A stretch of 64,000 nucleotides of DNA from Nocardia stercoris (GTDB taxonomy: Bacteria > Actinomycetota > Actinomycetes > Mycobacteriales > Mycobacteriaceae). The translations under genes were made by a program, and so were the position numbers. Location of the stretch: contig NZ_RFFH01000002.1 in NCBI RefSeq assembly GCF_003696265.1, forward strand, positions 434,001 through 498,000, given 5' to 3'. Of the stretch, positions 36,672 to 44,014 are shown piece by piece. The notes beneath the pieces are model-generated. The model saw only the letters and a list, made by a program, of their open reading frames with translations. It was not told the origin of the DNA and ran no database searches. Position 1 is the first letter of the stretch. Every line of letters starts with the position of its first letter.

Positions 36672-37271
36672 GTGGTCGAGCAAGACGCAAACGAACCACA
36701 CCACGGTGACGACCCGGCCGGCGCGTTCGGCGCTAACGTGCGGCGACGCCGTGAGGAAGCGAAACTGACGCTCGAGCAGCTGTCCATCCAGTCGTCGGTC
36801 AGCCGGGCCATGCTGTCCAAGGTCGAACGCGGCGAGAAGAGCCCGACGATCGGAGTCGCATCCAAGATCGCCCACGCGCTCGACGTCTCGCTCTCGGACC
36901 TGATCGGCGGGCCGACCGCCGCGTCCGGGGCGGCCGTGGTCATGCGCAAAAACGAGCGCCCGATCTTCCGCGATCCGGAAACCGGTTTCGAACGGCACAT
37001 GGTGTCGGCTGCGCCGGGCGCGGGAACCGGCGAGCTAGTCGTTCACTATCTGCCCGCCCAAGTCTCCATCGGACTGCTGCCCGCATATCCGCCGGGTACG
37101 GAGAAACAACTTGTGGTACTCGAAGGCACCCTCACGGTCTTGCTCGGCGGGATCACCCAGACCCTGGACACCGGTGACTCGGTGTTCTTCCAGGCCGACA
37201 TCGACCACGGCTTCGCCAACCGGACCGACAACCCCTGCGAATACATCATGGTCATCTCACGCCGAACCTGA
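36672..37271 (+). CDS. XRE-family regulator with cupin sensor domain
   Basis: A 199-aa regulator. Residues 20-77 are a Cro/CI-type helix-turn-helix (FGANVRRRREEAKLTLEQLSIQSSVSRAMLSKVERGEKSPTIGVASKIAHAL). Residues about 105-198 form a cupin (EKQLVVLEGTLTVLLGGITQTLDTGDSVFFQADIDHGFANR) that likely binds a small ligand. It starts at GTG 36672. The divergent MBL hydrolase shares its promoter region with a palindromic operator, so a regulator-enzyme switch is likely. Confidence 0.9.
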   Translation: MVEQDANEPHHGDDPAGAFGANVRRRREEAKLTLEQLSIQSSVSRAMLSKVERGEKSPTIGVASKIAHALDVSLSDLIGGPTAASGAAVVMRKNERPIFRDPETGFERHMVSAAPGAGTGELVVHYLPAQVSIGLLPAYPPGTEKQLVVLEGTLTVLLGGITQTLDTGDSVFFQADIDHGFANRTDNPCEYIMVISRRT

Positions 37272-37443
37272 ACGGCCGCAGCATCGCCCGTGCGAACGTG
37301 CCGCGCAGCCTCCGGCACACAGCCGCCGCGCCGGCGATCAGCGCCGGCGCGAACATCAAGGTGTTTCAGCGGAGCTCGGGCACAAGACGGCCATGCTCAC
37401 GCTCGATCTACACGGCATCTGTTCTCAGCGAATGGCCGCCTGA
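37272..37443 (+). pseudogene. Tyrosine integrase C-terminal fragment, frameshifted
   Basis: One frame encodes SLRHTAAAPAISAGANIKVFQR, the box with the catalytic Arg and His of phage-type tyrosine recombinases. The next frame continues ELGHKTAMLTLDLHG, the LGH box and the TLDxY box, and stops at 37443. A small indel near 37370 separates them. The catalytic Tyr is His (TLDLHG). The N-terminal 250 or so residues are absent. The stop is 4 nt from the tRNA-Ser 3' end, where integrase genes normally sit. Confidence 0.7.
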
Positions 37444-37446
37444 CCT

Positions 37447-37489
37447 GCGGTGGGTGTGGGATTTGAACCCACGGTGGCGTGAACCACGA
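37447..37489. repeat. Right attachment-site copy within tRNA-Ser(TGA)
   Basis: The 3' part of the intact tRNA-Ser(TGA) gene, repeated at 35658-35700 with 41 of 43 matches. Integration here would rebuild the tRNA. Confidence 0.75.
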
Positions 37490-37532
37490 CGGTTTTCAAG
37501 ACCGTTCCCTTAGGCCGCTCGGGCAACCCACC
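37448..37532 (-). tRNA. tRNA-Ser (anticodon TGA)
   Basis: 85-nt class II tRNA on the minus strand. The acceptor arm GGTGGGT pairs with ACCCACC and has a G discriminator. The anticodon loop CTTGAAA gives TGA, followed by a long variable arm and T-arm GTGGG-TTCAAAT-CCCAC. CCA is not encoded. Confidence 0.95.
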
Positions 37533-37600
37533 TCGCCTCGTCGAGGCGCTACCAGCGTAGCGGTGTGGCGGGGTGGGGGTGAAACCGGATGGCCGATGTG

Positions 37601-37629
37601 GGCAGGCCCGCGGGGGTCGCGGGCCTGCC
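37601..37629 (-). terminator. Terminator of microprotein gene 1
   Basis: GGCAGGCCCGCG pairs perfectly with CGCGGGCCTGCC around GGGGT, 8 nt after the stop of the small gene. Confidence 0.75.
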
Positions 37630-37637
37630 GACGCATC

Positions 37638-37829
37638 TCAGATGCAGAAGACGACACTGCCCAGCGGGAAGCATATGGCGACTGATCCGAACGATCCGCC
37701 GCCGCCGATGTCTGTCGCAGACGGGGTCGGGGAGCTGATCGGGTCAGCCGAGGCAGTGGGCGCTAGAAGTGCGCCTACAGAGAGTGCCATCACGCTTGCC
37801 GCAACAGTTTTCGCAACTTTGGTAGCCAT
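37638..37829 (-). CDS. Small secreted protein with C-terminal CFPLGSVVxCI motif, copy 1
   Basis: A 63-aa precursor. Residues 1-28 are a Sec signal peptide (MATKVAKTVAASVMALSVGALLAPTASA), leaving a mature peptide of about 35 residues. The middle is Ser/Thr/Pro/Gly-rich. The tail SFGSVAICFPLGSVVFCI has two Cys spaced by eight residues, suited to a disulfide loop. The ATG has an AAGGA ribosome site. The adjacent paralog differs through most of the mature part but keeps the tail, so the tail is the functional part. No family or function recognised. Confidence 0.75.
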   Translation of the reverse strand: MATKVAKTVAASVMALSVGALLAPTASADPISSPTPSATDIGGGGSFGSVAICFPLGSVVFCI

Positions 37830-37914
37830 TTTCCATCCTTCGATCGATAGATCCAGCAGGGGACATCCGCCACCACCGATGGGGTGGGGTGGGGTAACAC
37901 CGGATGGCGTTCAG

Positions 37915-37934
37915 GGCAGACCTACGGGCCTGCC
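37915..37934 (-). terminator. Terminator of microprotein gene 2
   Basis: GGCAGACC pairs with GGCCTGCC (7 of 8) around TACG just after the stop of copy 2, at the same place as the stronger hairpin of copy 1. Confidence 0.5.
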
Positions 37935-37942
37935 GTCCTGGC

Positions 37943-38146
37943 TCAGATGCACCAGACGACGCTGCCCAGCGGGAAGCACCAGGTGGCTGAGCCGAACGAG
38001 CCGTCCACGTTCGCGGCGGTGGACGTCGTGCTCGGGGACACCGATGCGGGGACGGCCGGGTCGGCGGCGGCGATCGGGGCCACGAGGGCGCTCAGGGACA
38101 GTGTCATTACGCTCGCCGCAACGGTTTTCGCAATCTTGGAAGACAT
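37943..38146 (-). CDS. Small secreted protein with C-terminal CFPLGSVVxCI motif, copy 2
   Basis: A 67-aa precursor and tandem paralog of copy 1. The signal peptide is MSSKIAKTVAASVMTLSLSALVAPIAAA. The mature part of about 39 residues begins DPAVPAS and is Ser/Thr/Pro-rich, then SFGSATWCFPLGSVVWCI. Only the last 18 residues and the signal peptide are strongly kept between copies. ATG 38146 is chosen over an upstream in-frame start because AAGGAT precedes it at normal spacing. Possible roles are a secreted signal, a bacteriocin-like peptide or a surface peptide; none is proven. Confidence 0.75.
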   Translation of the reverse strand: MSSKIAKTVAASVMTLSLSALVAPIAAADPAVPASVSPSTTSTAANVDGSFGSATWCFPLGSVVWCI

Positions 38147-38626
38147 GTTGAATCCTTCGGTCGATCTCGATCCAGCTGTGGGCATCCGCTAACGCCGACC
38201 CGACAGGCTGGCCAGGGCGAATTTCTGCGACGCACCGGAAAATACGCAGTAGCCGTCACACTCGGCTGCTTGATTCGAGATCGGGAGAACTGTGCCGTGC
38301 CGGCGTTCGTGAGCCGAACGGCATTGCCCGATGGGTTGTTTCACGCCATACGTGACCGTGTCGGTCTTCGTCCTCGAATCGCGATTCACTGTTGCGCCGC
38401 CGCCGCTGCAGCCACGGCTTCACGTGAGCCGGAGAACCGGTCGGGGTGCGATCGGCTCAACCCGGAACTATCAGTCGTTTCGTACTGCCACGAGGTGGTC
38501 GGGTGCTGCCGCGTTGCAGGCGCTGACCCACCTGGGTGACCGGAAAAGCGTGCCCAAAATTATAGCGCCGGGATCAAACCATCGACAATGAAACGGACAT
38601 TCGGCCCATGAGGTGACCTCGGCTGC
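38147..38626. other. Intergenic region after microprotein locus
   Basis: 480 bases without a supported gene. The first 40 bases hold the promoter side of microprotein copy 2. Open frames in the rest give compositionally odd products. Nothing else seen. Confidence 0.45.
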
Positions 38627-39703
38627 TCAGCTCAGGAAGGTGGCGACGGTCTCGGGCGCGCTGGCGAAGGCCAGGAACAGGTCGTTCTCGGCCGCCGTAC
38701 CCGCGGTGACGCGCACCCCGTCGGTGCCGTAGGGCCGTACCAGGACGCCGGCCGCCGCACTGGCTTCGCCGAAGGCGGCGCTCGCCGCGCCCAGCGGCAG
38801 CCAGACGAAGTTGGCTTCGCTGGCGGACACCTCGTAGCCGGCCGCGCGCAGCGCCGCCGCCATCCGGTCGCGTTCGGCCACAACGTGATCGGTGCGCTCC
38901 AGCAGTTCGCTCTCGACTTCCAGGGAGGCGACGGCGGCGGCCTGCGCGAGCCGGTTCACGCTGAACGGCACGTGCACCTTCAACAGCGCGGTGATGATCT
39001 CCGGCTCGCCGACCGCGTAGCCGACCCGCAGCCCGGCCAGGCCGTACGCCTTCGAGAATGTGCGCAGCACAACCACATTCGGCCGTCCACGGCCCAATTC
39101 GACACCGTTGGTGCGGTCCTCGCGCCGGACATACTCGAAGTAGGCCTCGTCCAACACGATCAGGATGTGTTCGGGCACGGCGTCGAGGAACGCGGTCAGC
39201 TCCGCCTCGCCGACCAGCGTGCCGGTCGGGTTGTTCGGGTTGCAGACGAAAATCAGTTTCGTGTGCTCGGTGATCGCGGCGGCCATGGCCGTCAGGTCGT
39301 GGGTGTGGTCGGCCGTCAAGGGGACCTGAACCGCGGTGGCGTTACCGACCCGGGTGACGATCGGATACGCCTCGAACGAGCGCCAGGCGAACACCACCTC
39401 GTCGGCCGGGTTGTCGCAGGTGATCAGCACCAGCTCCTGGCACAGTGCCACGCTGCCGCAGCCGACGGCGACCCGGTCGGGGGTCACGCCGACGTAGGCG
39501 GCGATCGCGGCGCGCAGTTCGGTGTTGGCGTTGTCGGGATAGCGGTTGATCAGCTCGGTCTGTTCGGCGATGGCCTTGACGACGCTGGGCAGCGGCCCGA
39601 AGGTCGTCTCGTTGCTGGCGAGCTTGACCAGGTCCGGCTGGCTGCGGCCGGCGACGTAGGCGGGGATCGCGGAGAGGTCCGGACGGATACGAGCTGTCAC
39701 CAC
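38627..39703 (-). CDS. pat: Aromatic amino acid aminotransferase (HisC/Pat family)
   Basis: A 358-aa fold-type I PLP aminotransferase, similar to Rv3772 (HisC2/Pat). Substrate-end motif KLASNETTFGPLP, PLP-phosphate loop GCGSVALCQ, CNPNNPTGT, LDEAYFEY with the ring-binding Asp, and K218 in TFSKAYGLAGLRVGY forming the Schiff base; NRLAQAAA and the Arg in TDGVRVTAGT bind the carboxylate. It makes Phe/Tyr from phenylpyruvate or hydroxyphenylpyruvate, or histidinol phosphate. tyrA lies 18 kb away. Two consecutive GTG codons (39703, 39700) can start it. Confidence 0.9.
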   Translation of the reverse strand: MVTARIRPDLSAIPAYVAGRSQPDLVKLASNETTFGPLPSVVKAIAEQTELINRYPDNANTELRAAIAAYVGVTPDRVAVGCGSVALCQELVLITCDNPADEVVFAWRSFEAYPIVTRVGNATAVQVPLTADHTHDLTAMAAAITEHTKLIFVCNPNNPTGTLVGEAELTAFLDAVPEHILIVLDEAYFEYVRREDRTNGVELGRGRPNVVVLRTFSKAYGLAGLRVGYAVGEPEIITALLKVHVPFSVNRLAQAAAVASLEVESELLERTDHVVAERDRMAAALRAAGYEVSASEANFVWLPLGAASAAFGEASAAAGVLVRPYGTDGVRVTAGTAAENDLFLAFASAPETVATFLS

Positions 39704-39824
39704 ACCACCATATGTGTTCGTGCGGCGCCCGCCCGAAGCGGAGGTGACGCCGTAAAAAGTCCACTACATCTCGTTCTGAAAACGAATTCCTTCACCCGTT
39801 CGGGGGTCGCACTACCATTACTCC

Positions 39825-40544
39825 ATGTCGGGCAGCTATCGAGCCGCAGCTTTGCTGCGCACTGGAACGCCGGGGGATGTGGACGCTCCGCCAGGGACAG
39901 AGCAAGTACCGATCACCGTGATCGAACCCAGCCGCACCGCGCGCGGCGGCATCATCGTCCTGCACGAGTCCCGGGACTTCACCGACGTGCTCACCGAATT
40001 CATGAACAGCCTCGCGGCGGAGGGCTGGATCGTGGTCGCGCCCGACCTGTTCTACCGCTCCCGAGGCACGGGACCGGTTTTCGGCGCCGAACTGTTCGCC
40101 GACGTCGCCGGCTGCTTCGACTGGCTGCGCGGCCGCGGCGTATTCGGTGACTGCATCGGCCTACTCGGCTTCGACACCGCCGGCACCGCCGCCGTCCTCG
40201 CCGCCACCGACAGCCCGATCGGCGCCGTGGTGAGCGTCGCCCCGCGCGGCATCGCCACCCCGGTCGCCCCCGACGCCGAGGCGCTCGCCGCGGTCGCCCC
40301 CCGCCTGCGCGCCCCCTGGCTCGCCCTCTTCGGCGCCGACGACCCCGACACCCCCGCCGCCGAAGTCGAGGAACTGCGCGAGGCCGCCGCCCACGCCTCG
40401 GTCGCCACCCTCCTGGTCACCTACCCCGGCCTGCACCACCGCCCCGACCGACCCGCCTTCGACATCCTCGGCCCCGACGACGATGTCACCGCCGTAGACG
40501 CCCAGACCCGAATCTTCGAATGGTTCGACAGCCACCTCCGCTGA
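39825..40544 (+). CDS. Dienelactone-hydrolase-family protein with Asp at the nucleophile position
   Basis: A 239-aa alpha/beta hydrolase of the DLH type. It shows the family EXXX loop (VLHESRDF, E48), the elbow GLLGFDTAG and downstream GADDPDTP (Asp) and PGLHHRPDRPAFD (His). At the elbow, DLH enzymes have Cys or Ser; here it is D117. The rest of the triad seems present. An Asp nucleophile is used by dehalogenases and epoxide hydrolases, so a changed reaction or loss of activity is possible. It is divergent from the aminotransferase gene. Confidence 0.78.
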   Translation: MSGSYRAAALLRTGTPGDVDAPPGTEQVPITVIEPSRTARGGIIVLHESRDFTDVLTEFMNSLAAEGWIVVAPDLFYRSRGTGPVFGAELFADVAGCFDWLRGRGVFGDCIGLLGFDTAGTAAVLAATDSPIGAVVSVAPRGIATPVAPDAEALAAVAPRLRAPWLALFGADDPDTPAAEVEELREAAAHASVATLLVTYPGLHHRPDRPAFDILGPDDDVTAVDAQTRIFEWFDSHLR

Positions 40545-40643
40545 TCCGCCCGTTGACCAGCCGTTTTGCGTCTTTGCCGGACTCTTGTGTACTGTGATGT
40601 CCCGGCGGTTCGAAAGGACCGGGCCCTCGTTGAGAAGGCTCCA

Positions 40644-40733
40644 GGAGGCGTGCCAGAGCGGCCGAATGGGACTCACTGCTAATGAGTTGTCCCCTCACAG
40701 GGACCGGAGGTTCAAATCCTCTCGCCTCCGCCA
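40644..40733 (+). tRNA. tRNA-Ser (anticodon GCT)
   Basis: Class II tRNA. GGAGGCG pairs with CGCCTCC, the discriminator is G and CCA is encoded. The anticodon stem CTCA/TGAG holds the loop CTGCTAA with GCT. A long variable arm precedes GGAGG-TTCAAAT-CCTCT. Confidence 0.95.
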
Positions 40734-40768
40734 TGCCCAGGTAACTGGGTACACAAATGAATAGCCAT

Positions 40769-40841
40769 GCGCCCGTAGCTCAACGGATAGAGCATCTGAC
40801 TACGGATCAGAAGGTTAGGGGTTCGAATCCCTTCGGGCGCA
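40769..40841 (+). tRNA. tRNA-Arg (anticodon ACG)
   Basis: 73-nt tRNA. GCGCCCG pairs with CGGGCGC, discriminator A, anticodon ACG in loop CTACGGA, T-arm AGGGG-TTCGAAT-CCCTT. CCA is not encoded. It lies 35 nt after tRNA-Ser(GCT), likely in one transcript. Confidence 0.95.
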
Positions 40842-41306
40842 CAGTGGAAGGCCCCCTGAACTGGAATTTTCCAGCAGGGGGTCTTCTCGTTGTCCGGCCT
40901 CACTGGGTCTGACTGTTATGAGTTGTCGCAACTGCTCCCACGGGAGGCGTACCCGCCTTCCTCTCTCACCACTTGCCTATCGGATTCCGCCGATCTCGTT
41001 CGTGGGGCCTGGCCGTGGTCCGGTCCCGATCGAGCGACATGGGCTGGACCGGACGAGGCTCTGCCGCTCGCCATCGAGAGGGGCTCGAGGTAGTCACGGC
41101 AGAACATCAAACTACTTTGCTGGACTCGCCTCTGGGGCTTGCCGACAACGGACCAGTCAGGGCGCACAGGGGCGCGATCCGCACGGTGACCGTACTCACA
41201 TCTCGAGATCAACCGATCGACCGGTGAGCGATCATCGGGTCAGTAATCTGAGCGGTCGGCGCCAAACCTCAACGGCGCCAATGAGATCGAACAGGGGAAC
41301 AACTCA
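40842..41306. other. Intergenic region after tRNA pair
   Basis: 465 bases; besides the terminator no gene is supported. Short open frames on both strands lack coding bias. The last 100 bases should hold the promoter of the secreted protein gene, whose ribosome site is GGGGAAC. Confidence 0.45.
40851..40882 (+). terminator. Terminator after tRNA-Ser/tRNA-Arg
   Basis: CCCCCTG (40852-40858) with CAGGGGG (40875-40881), continued by CTGGAA/TTCCAG inside. It follows tRNA-Arg by 10 nt and runs into TCTTCTCGTTG. Confidence 0.8.
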
Positions 41307-41792
41307 ATGAAGAACACTCGAATCCGTCGGGCGGGTATGGGGATAACCGGATTCGGAGCCGCCGCGGCCGCCGCTGTGCTCGTAGCACCGAGTGCGGGCG
41401 CGGATGTCGCTTATGACGGCGTGACGCTGGCCGGCGACAGTCACTACGTGAACACGGCCTACACGCTCACCGTCAATACAGCGGGAGTGTCCAACGTTCT
41501 CAACGTATGGATCTACGACAACAACGTGGGTTACATCCCCCCGAATAACGGCAACGCTCCCGGCATCGTGCCGGTCAACAATGTCGCCACCTTCCAATGG
41601 ATTCCGACAACGACCGGTGCTCACCACATCACTGCGACTGTGATGCAAATCGGCGGCCCGAATGCCATCCTGGGCCCGATCGACGTTACAGTCACAACTG
41701 CACCGACCGGCGGTACCGGAAGCGCGAACTCGGTCCCGGTTATCGGGCAGTTGCTGAGTAGCATCAGCGCCCAACTCCCCGCCCCTCTGTAG
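41307..41792 (+). CDS. Secreted protein with Ig-like beta domain
   Basis: A 161-aa exported protein. Residues 1-34 are a signal peptide (MKNTRIRRAGMGITGFG, then an Ala-rich core ending AGA before DV). The mature part is rich in Val, Thr, Asn and Gly with alternating strands: GVTLAGDSHYVNTAYTLTV, NVWIYDNNVGYIPP, TFQWIPTTTGAHHITATVMQIG, GPIDVTVTT. This resembles a bacterial Ig-like domain. A short hydrophobic C-terminus (VPVIGQLLSSISAQLPAPL) follows. No function known; likely cell-wall exposed. Confidence 0.75.
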   Translation: MKNTRIRRAGMGITGFGAAAAAAVLVAPSAGADVAYDGVTLAGDSHYVNTAYTLTVNTAGVSNVLNVWIYDNNVGYIPPNNGNAPGIVPVNNVATFQWIPTTTGAHHITATVMQIGGPNAILGPIDVTVTTAPTGGTGSANSVPVIGQLLSSISAQLPAPL

Positions 41793-42026
41793 GACTAAGC
41801 AGTGGCCGGTCCACCAAACATACGGCCGGCCACTGCCCTCGGTCACATCGGCACACATAGATTTACGGCCGTCGACCTTACTGGCTCTGACCGCACATCG
41901 AACTACGACGCTCGACGCATTGGGTGACGCCAGGGGTAGCCCATCTTCCTCATAGCCGAGTCGTCTCGGGTGCTGGACGGGACTTTGGCTCGCCGATTCT
42001 GTTGTGGCTCTGGAACAGTGGGTGGG

Positions 42027-42776
42027 GTGACGCACCTTGTATCCGTTGTCACGCCGGTCTATCGGGGTGTTCCGGAATATCTTGTGGCTGCTTACGAGTC
42101 GATCGCGGCGCAGGAGTTGCCCGCGGGGTGGGGATGGGAGTGGGTCGTGCAGGGGGACGGGCTCGATCAGGCGGGGATCGGGGCGGTGTTGCCGGGGGAT
42201 GAGCGGGTGCGGTTCGGGGTGGGGCGGCACGGTGGGGCGGGGGTGGCGCGGACTTCGGCGTTGGGGCGGGTGTCGGGGGAGCTGGTGAAGGTGCTCGACA
42301 GTGACGATCGGCTGGCCGCGGGGGTGTTGGCACGCGATATCGCGGTGTTGGCGGACAACGACATCGGGTGGACCACTTCGCGGGCGCTGGATGTGCTGCC
42401 GGACGGGTCGACGCGGGGGTTCGACCACGATCCGCCGGAAGGCGTGCTGGCGCGGGGTGCGGTGCTCGCGCACTGGCGGGCGCACGGGCGGGCGCCGGTG
42501 CATCCCGCGACGCTCTGTATCCGGACGGATCTCCTTCTGGCGCTGGGCGGTTGGATGGGTCTGCCCGCCTCCGAGGACACCGGGCTGCTGCTGGCGGCGG
42601 ATGCGGTGGCCGACGGGTACTTCTCCGCCGAGATCGGGCTGTTCTACCGCAAATGGCCGGGGCAGGTCACCGGGCAGGCGGCGCACGTCGATCGCGGCGA
42701 TGTCGCCGCCCGGCACGCGGTGATCGGCCGGCGGGCGGAAGTGCTGGCGCGGTCCTTCCCGCACTGGCGCGGGTAG
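42027..42776 (+). CDS. GT2-family glycosyltransferase
   Basis: A 249-aa soluble GT-A fold transferase of family 2. N-terminal VSVVTPVYRGVPEYLVAAYESIAAQ, then VVQGDG and the metal motif VLDSDDRL, a variable acceptor part, and ASEDTGLLLAADAV near the end. No membrane segments. The GTG at 42027 gives the family N-terminus with GGGTGGG before it. It stands alone and converges on the SDR gene with a shared terminator. Acceptor and sugar are unknown. Confidence 0.82.
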   Translation: MTHLVSVVTPVYRGVPEYLVAAYESIAAQELPAGWGWEWVVQGDGLDQAGIGAVLPGDERVRFGVGRHGGAGVARTSALGRVSGELVKVLDSDDRLAAGVLARDIAVLADNDIGWTTSRALDVLPDGSTRGFDHDPPEGVLARGAVLAHWRAHGRAPVHPATLCIRTDLLLALGGWMGLPASEDTGLLLAADAVADGYFSAEIGLFYRKWPGQVTGQAAHVDRGDVAARHAVIGRRAEVLARSFPHWRG

Positions 42777-42788
42777 CCGAAAAGAAAC

Positions 42789-42817
42789 CGCCCCCAACCG
42801 TTTCCGGTGGGGGCGGC
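42789..42817. terminator. Terminator between convergent GT2 and SDR genes
   Basis: CCGCCCCCA..CCG pairs with CGG.TGGGGGCGG around a short T-rich loop with one unpaired base. Located between the two stops. Confidence 0.75.
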
Positions 42818-42857
42818 TCCGTTCGGACCTATCGGGGCGGCAACCTGTACTTTGCCG

Positions 42858-43649
42858 TCACAGGTCCGGGATCGGGAGGTCGAGGTTCGGGATGATCAGG
42901 CCGCCGTCGGGCTCGATCACCTTGCCGGTGAGGTACTTTCCGGCGGGGGACACCAGATACAGTGCGGCGGCGGCGATGTCCTCGGGCTCGCCGATCCGGT
43001 GCAGCGGGGTCTTGGTCTCGATCTCGGTGCGGATGGCCTCGTTGCCGGCCACGATCTGCAGCGCAGAGGTGAGCATCGAGCCGGGGGCGATGGCGTTCAC
43101 CCGGATCTTCGGGTTCAGGTCCACCGCGGCGAGTTTCGTGTAGTGGGCCAGCGCGGCCTTGGCGGTGCCGTAGGCGGCGAAGGCGCGGCCGGGGAGCCGG
43201 CCCATCGCGGAGGTGATGTTCACGATCGACCCGCCGCCGGCGGTGTCGAGCATGCGAGGTACCGCGGCCCGGGTGAGGGCATGGGCGGTACCGACGTTGA
43301 AGCTGAACGCCTCGATCAGGGCCTCGGGGGTGGTGTCCAGCAGCGGGCACGGCATCGCGCCGCCGACATTGTTGACCACGATGTCGAGCCGGCCGAACTG
43401 TTCGACGGCGGTTGCCGCCAGGGCGGCGGTGGCGTCGAGATCGCTGAGATCCGCGGCCACCACGTGCGCTTTGCGTCCGGCGGCCACGATCTGCTCGGCC
43501 ACGGACTCGAGCTGGCTCTCGGTGCGGGCCGCGATGACGACGTCCGCTCCGGCTTGCGCGAAGGCGACCGCGGTGGCCGCTCCCAGGCCACGGCCGGCGC
43601 CGGTGACGATCGCGACTTGCCCATCGATCCGGAACCGATCGAGAATCAT
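42858..43649 (-). CDS. Short-chain dehydrogenase/reductase
   Basis: A 263-aa classical SDR. Cofactor motif TGAGRGLG at 16-23, NNVG at about 93-96, catalytic S147, Y160 and K164 (AAYGTAK), and the C-terminal [25 protein letters not shown] with EPDGGL. NAD(P)-dependent oxidation or reduction of an alcohol/ketone, possibly a steroid or fatty acyl intermediate given the acyl-CoA enzymes nearby. ATG 43649 follows GGAG at 5-nt spacing. A perfect palindromic operator lies about 20 nt upstream, so it is probably repressed by a TetR-like protein. Confidence 0.9.
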   Translation of the reverse strand: MILDRFRIDGQVAIVTGAGRGLGAATAVAFAQAGADVVIAARTESQLESVAEQIVAAGRKAHVVAADLSDLDATAALAATAVEQFGRLDIVVNNVGGAMPCPLLDTTPEALIEAFSFNVGTAHALTRAAVPRMLDTAGGGSIVNITSAMGRLPGRAFAAYGTAKAALAHYTKLAAVDLNPKIRVNAIAPGSMLTSALQIVAGNEAIRTEIETKTPLHRIGEPEDIAAAALYLVSPAGKYLTGKVIEPDGGLIIPNLDLPIPDL

Positions 43650-43668
43650 GCGCACTCCGCTCGCATCG

Positions 43669-43684
43669 TGTCGATTATTCGACA
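43669..43684. promoter_or_regulatory. Palindromic operator upstream of SDR gene
   Basis: TGTCGATTATTCGACA has perfect 6-bp arms around TTAT. It lies 20 bp before the SDR start and is echoed by 43767-43782. Confidence 0.55.
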
Positions 43685-43766
43685 GTTTCTACATCAATAT
43701 TCGTCATTCTAGGCGGGATCGGCCGGGTATGACCCGGTATTGGACGCTCGACTACCTCTCGATCGG

Positions 43767-43782
43767 TGTCGAGTATTCGAAT
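43767..43782. promoter_or_regulatory. Second copy of the TGTCGA-N4-TCGA operator
   Basis: TGTCGAGTATTCGAAT matches the SDR-proximal site at 13 of 16 positions, 98 bp away and 49 bp before the CaiB-like start. One regulator probably binds both. Confidence 0.5.
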
Positions 43783-43830
43783 GAATTGTGTACTGTACGG
43801 TAGTATTCTCTCGCTCGGGGGTCGGAAGCT

Positions 43831-44014
43831 ATGGCACCCCTGGCCGGAATCGAGGTCGTGTCGCTCGCGGTGAACCTGCCCGGGCCGCTCGTCGGCCCTG
43901 GCCCGGCTCGGACTGGCCGCGCCGCACGAGCGCTTCCCGCGTCTGTCCCTGATCGAGATCGTCGGCAACGCCGACGAACCCGACCTGCCCGGGCACGACC
44001 TGAACTATCAAGCC
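43831..44014 (+). pseudogene. CaiB/BaiF CoA-transferase, two fragments
   Basis: From ATG 43831 the frame reads MAPLAGIEVVSLAVNLPGPL, the N-terminus of family III CoA-transferases or acyl-CoA racemases. About 60 nt later the similarity moves to another frame: ARLGLAAPHERFPRLSLIEI, then VGNADEPDLPGHDLNYQAVH, a segment from the middle of the same family, directly joined in frame to the acyl-CoA dehydrogenase part. At least one internal deletion with frameshift and one fusion deletion explain this. Confidence 0.6.

Larger units (their letters stand above)
35658..37489. mobile_element. Small decayed integrative element in tRNA-Ser(TGA)
   Basis: The segment is bounded by direct repeats: 35658-35700 and 37447-37489 match at 41 of 43 positions. 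The right copy is the 3' part of the intact tRNA-Ser(TGA) gene, which is the usual attachment site of tyrosine integrases. Between them lie an MBL hydrolase gene, a divergent XRE-cupin regulator and a frameshifted integrase C-terminus beside the tRNA. At 1.8 kb it is a remnant or a very small islet and cannot move by itself. Confidence 0.65.
37561..38170. repeat. Tandem duplication of a ~300-bp microprotein unit
   Basis: Two consecutive units (about 37561-37870 and 37871-38170) share a G-rich lead-in (GGGGTGGGG...ACCGGATGGC), a terminator hairpin, a nearly identical gene 3' end (CTGCCCAGCGGGAAGCA) and an upstream ATCCTTCG...TCGAT block. Each unit carries one small secreted-protein gene on the minus strand. 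Confidence 0.7.
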
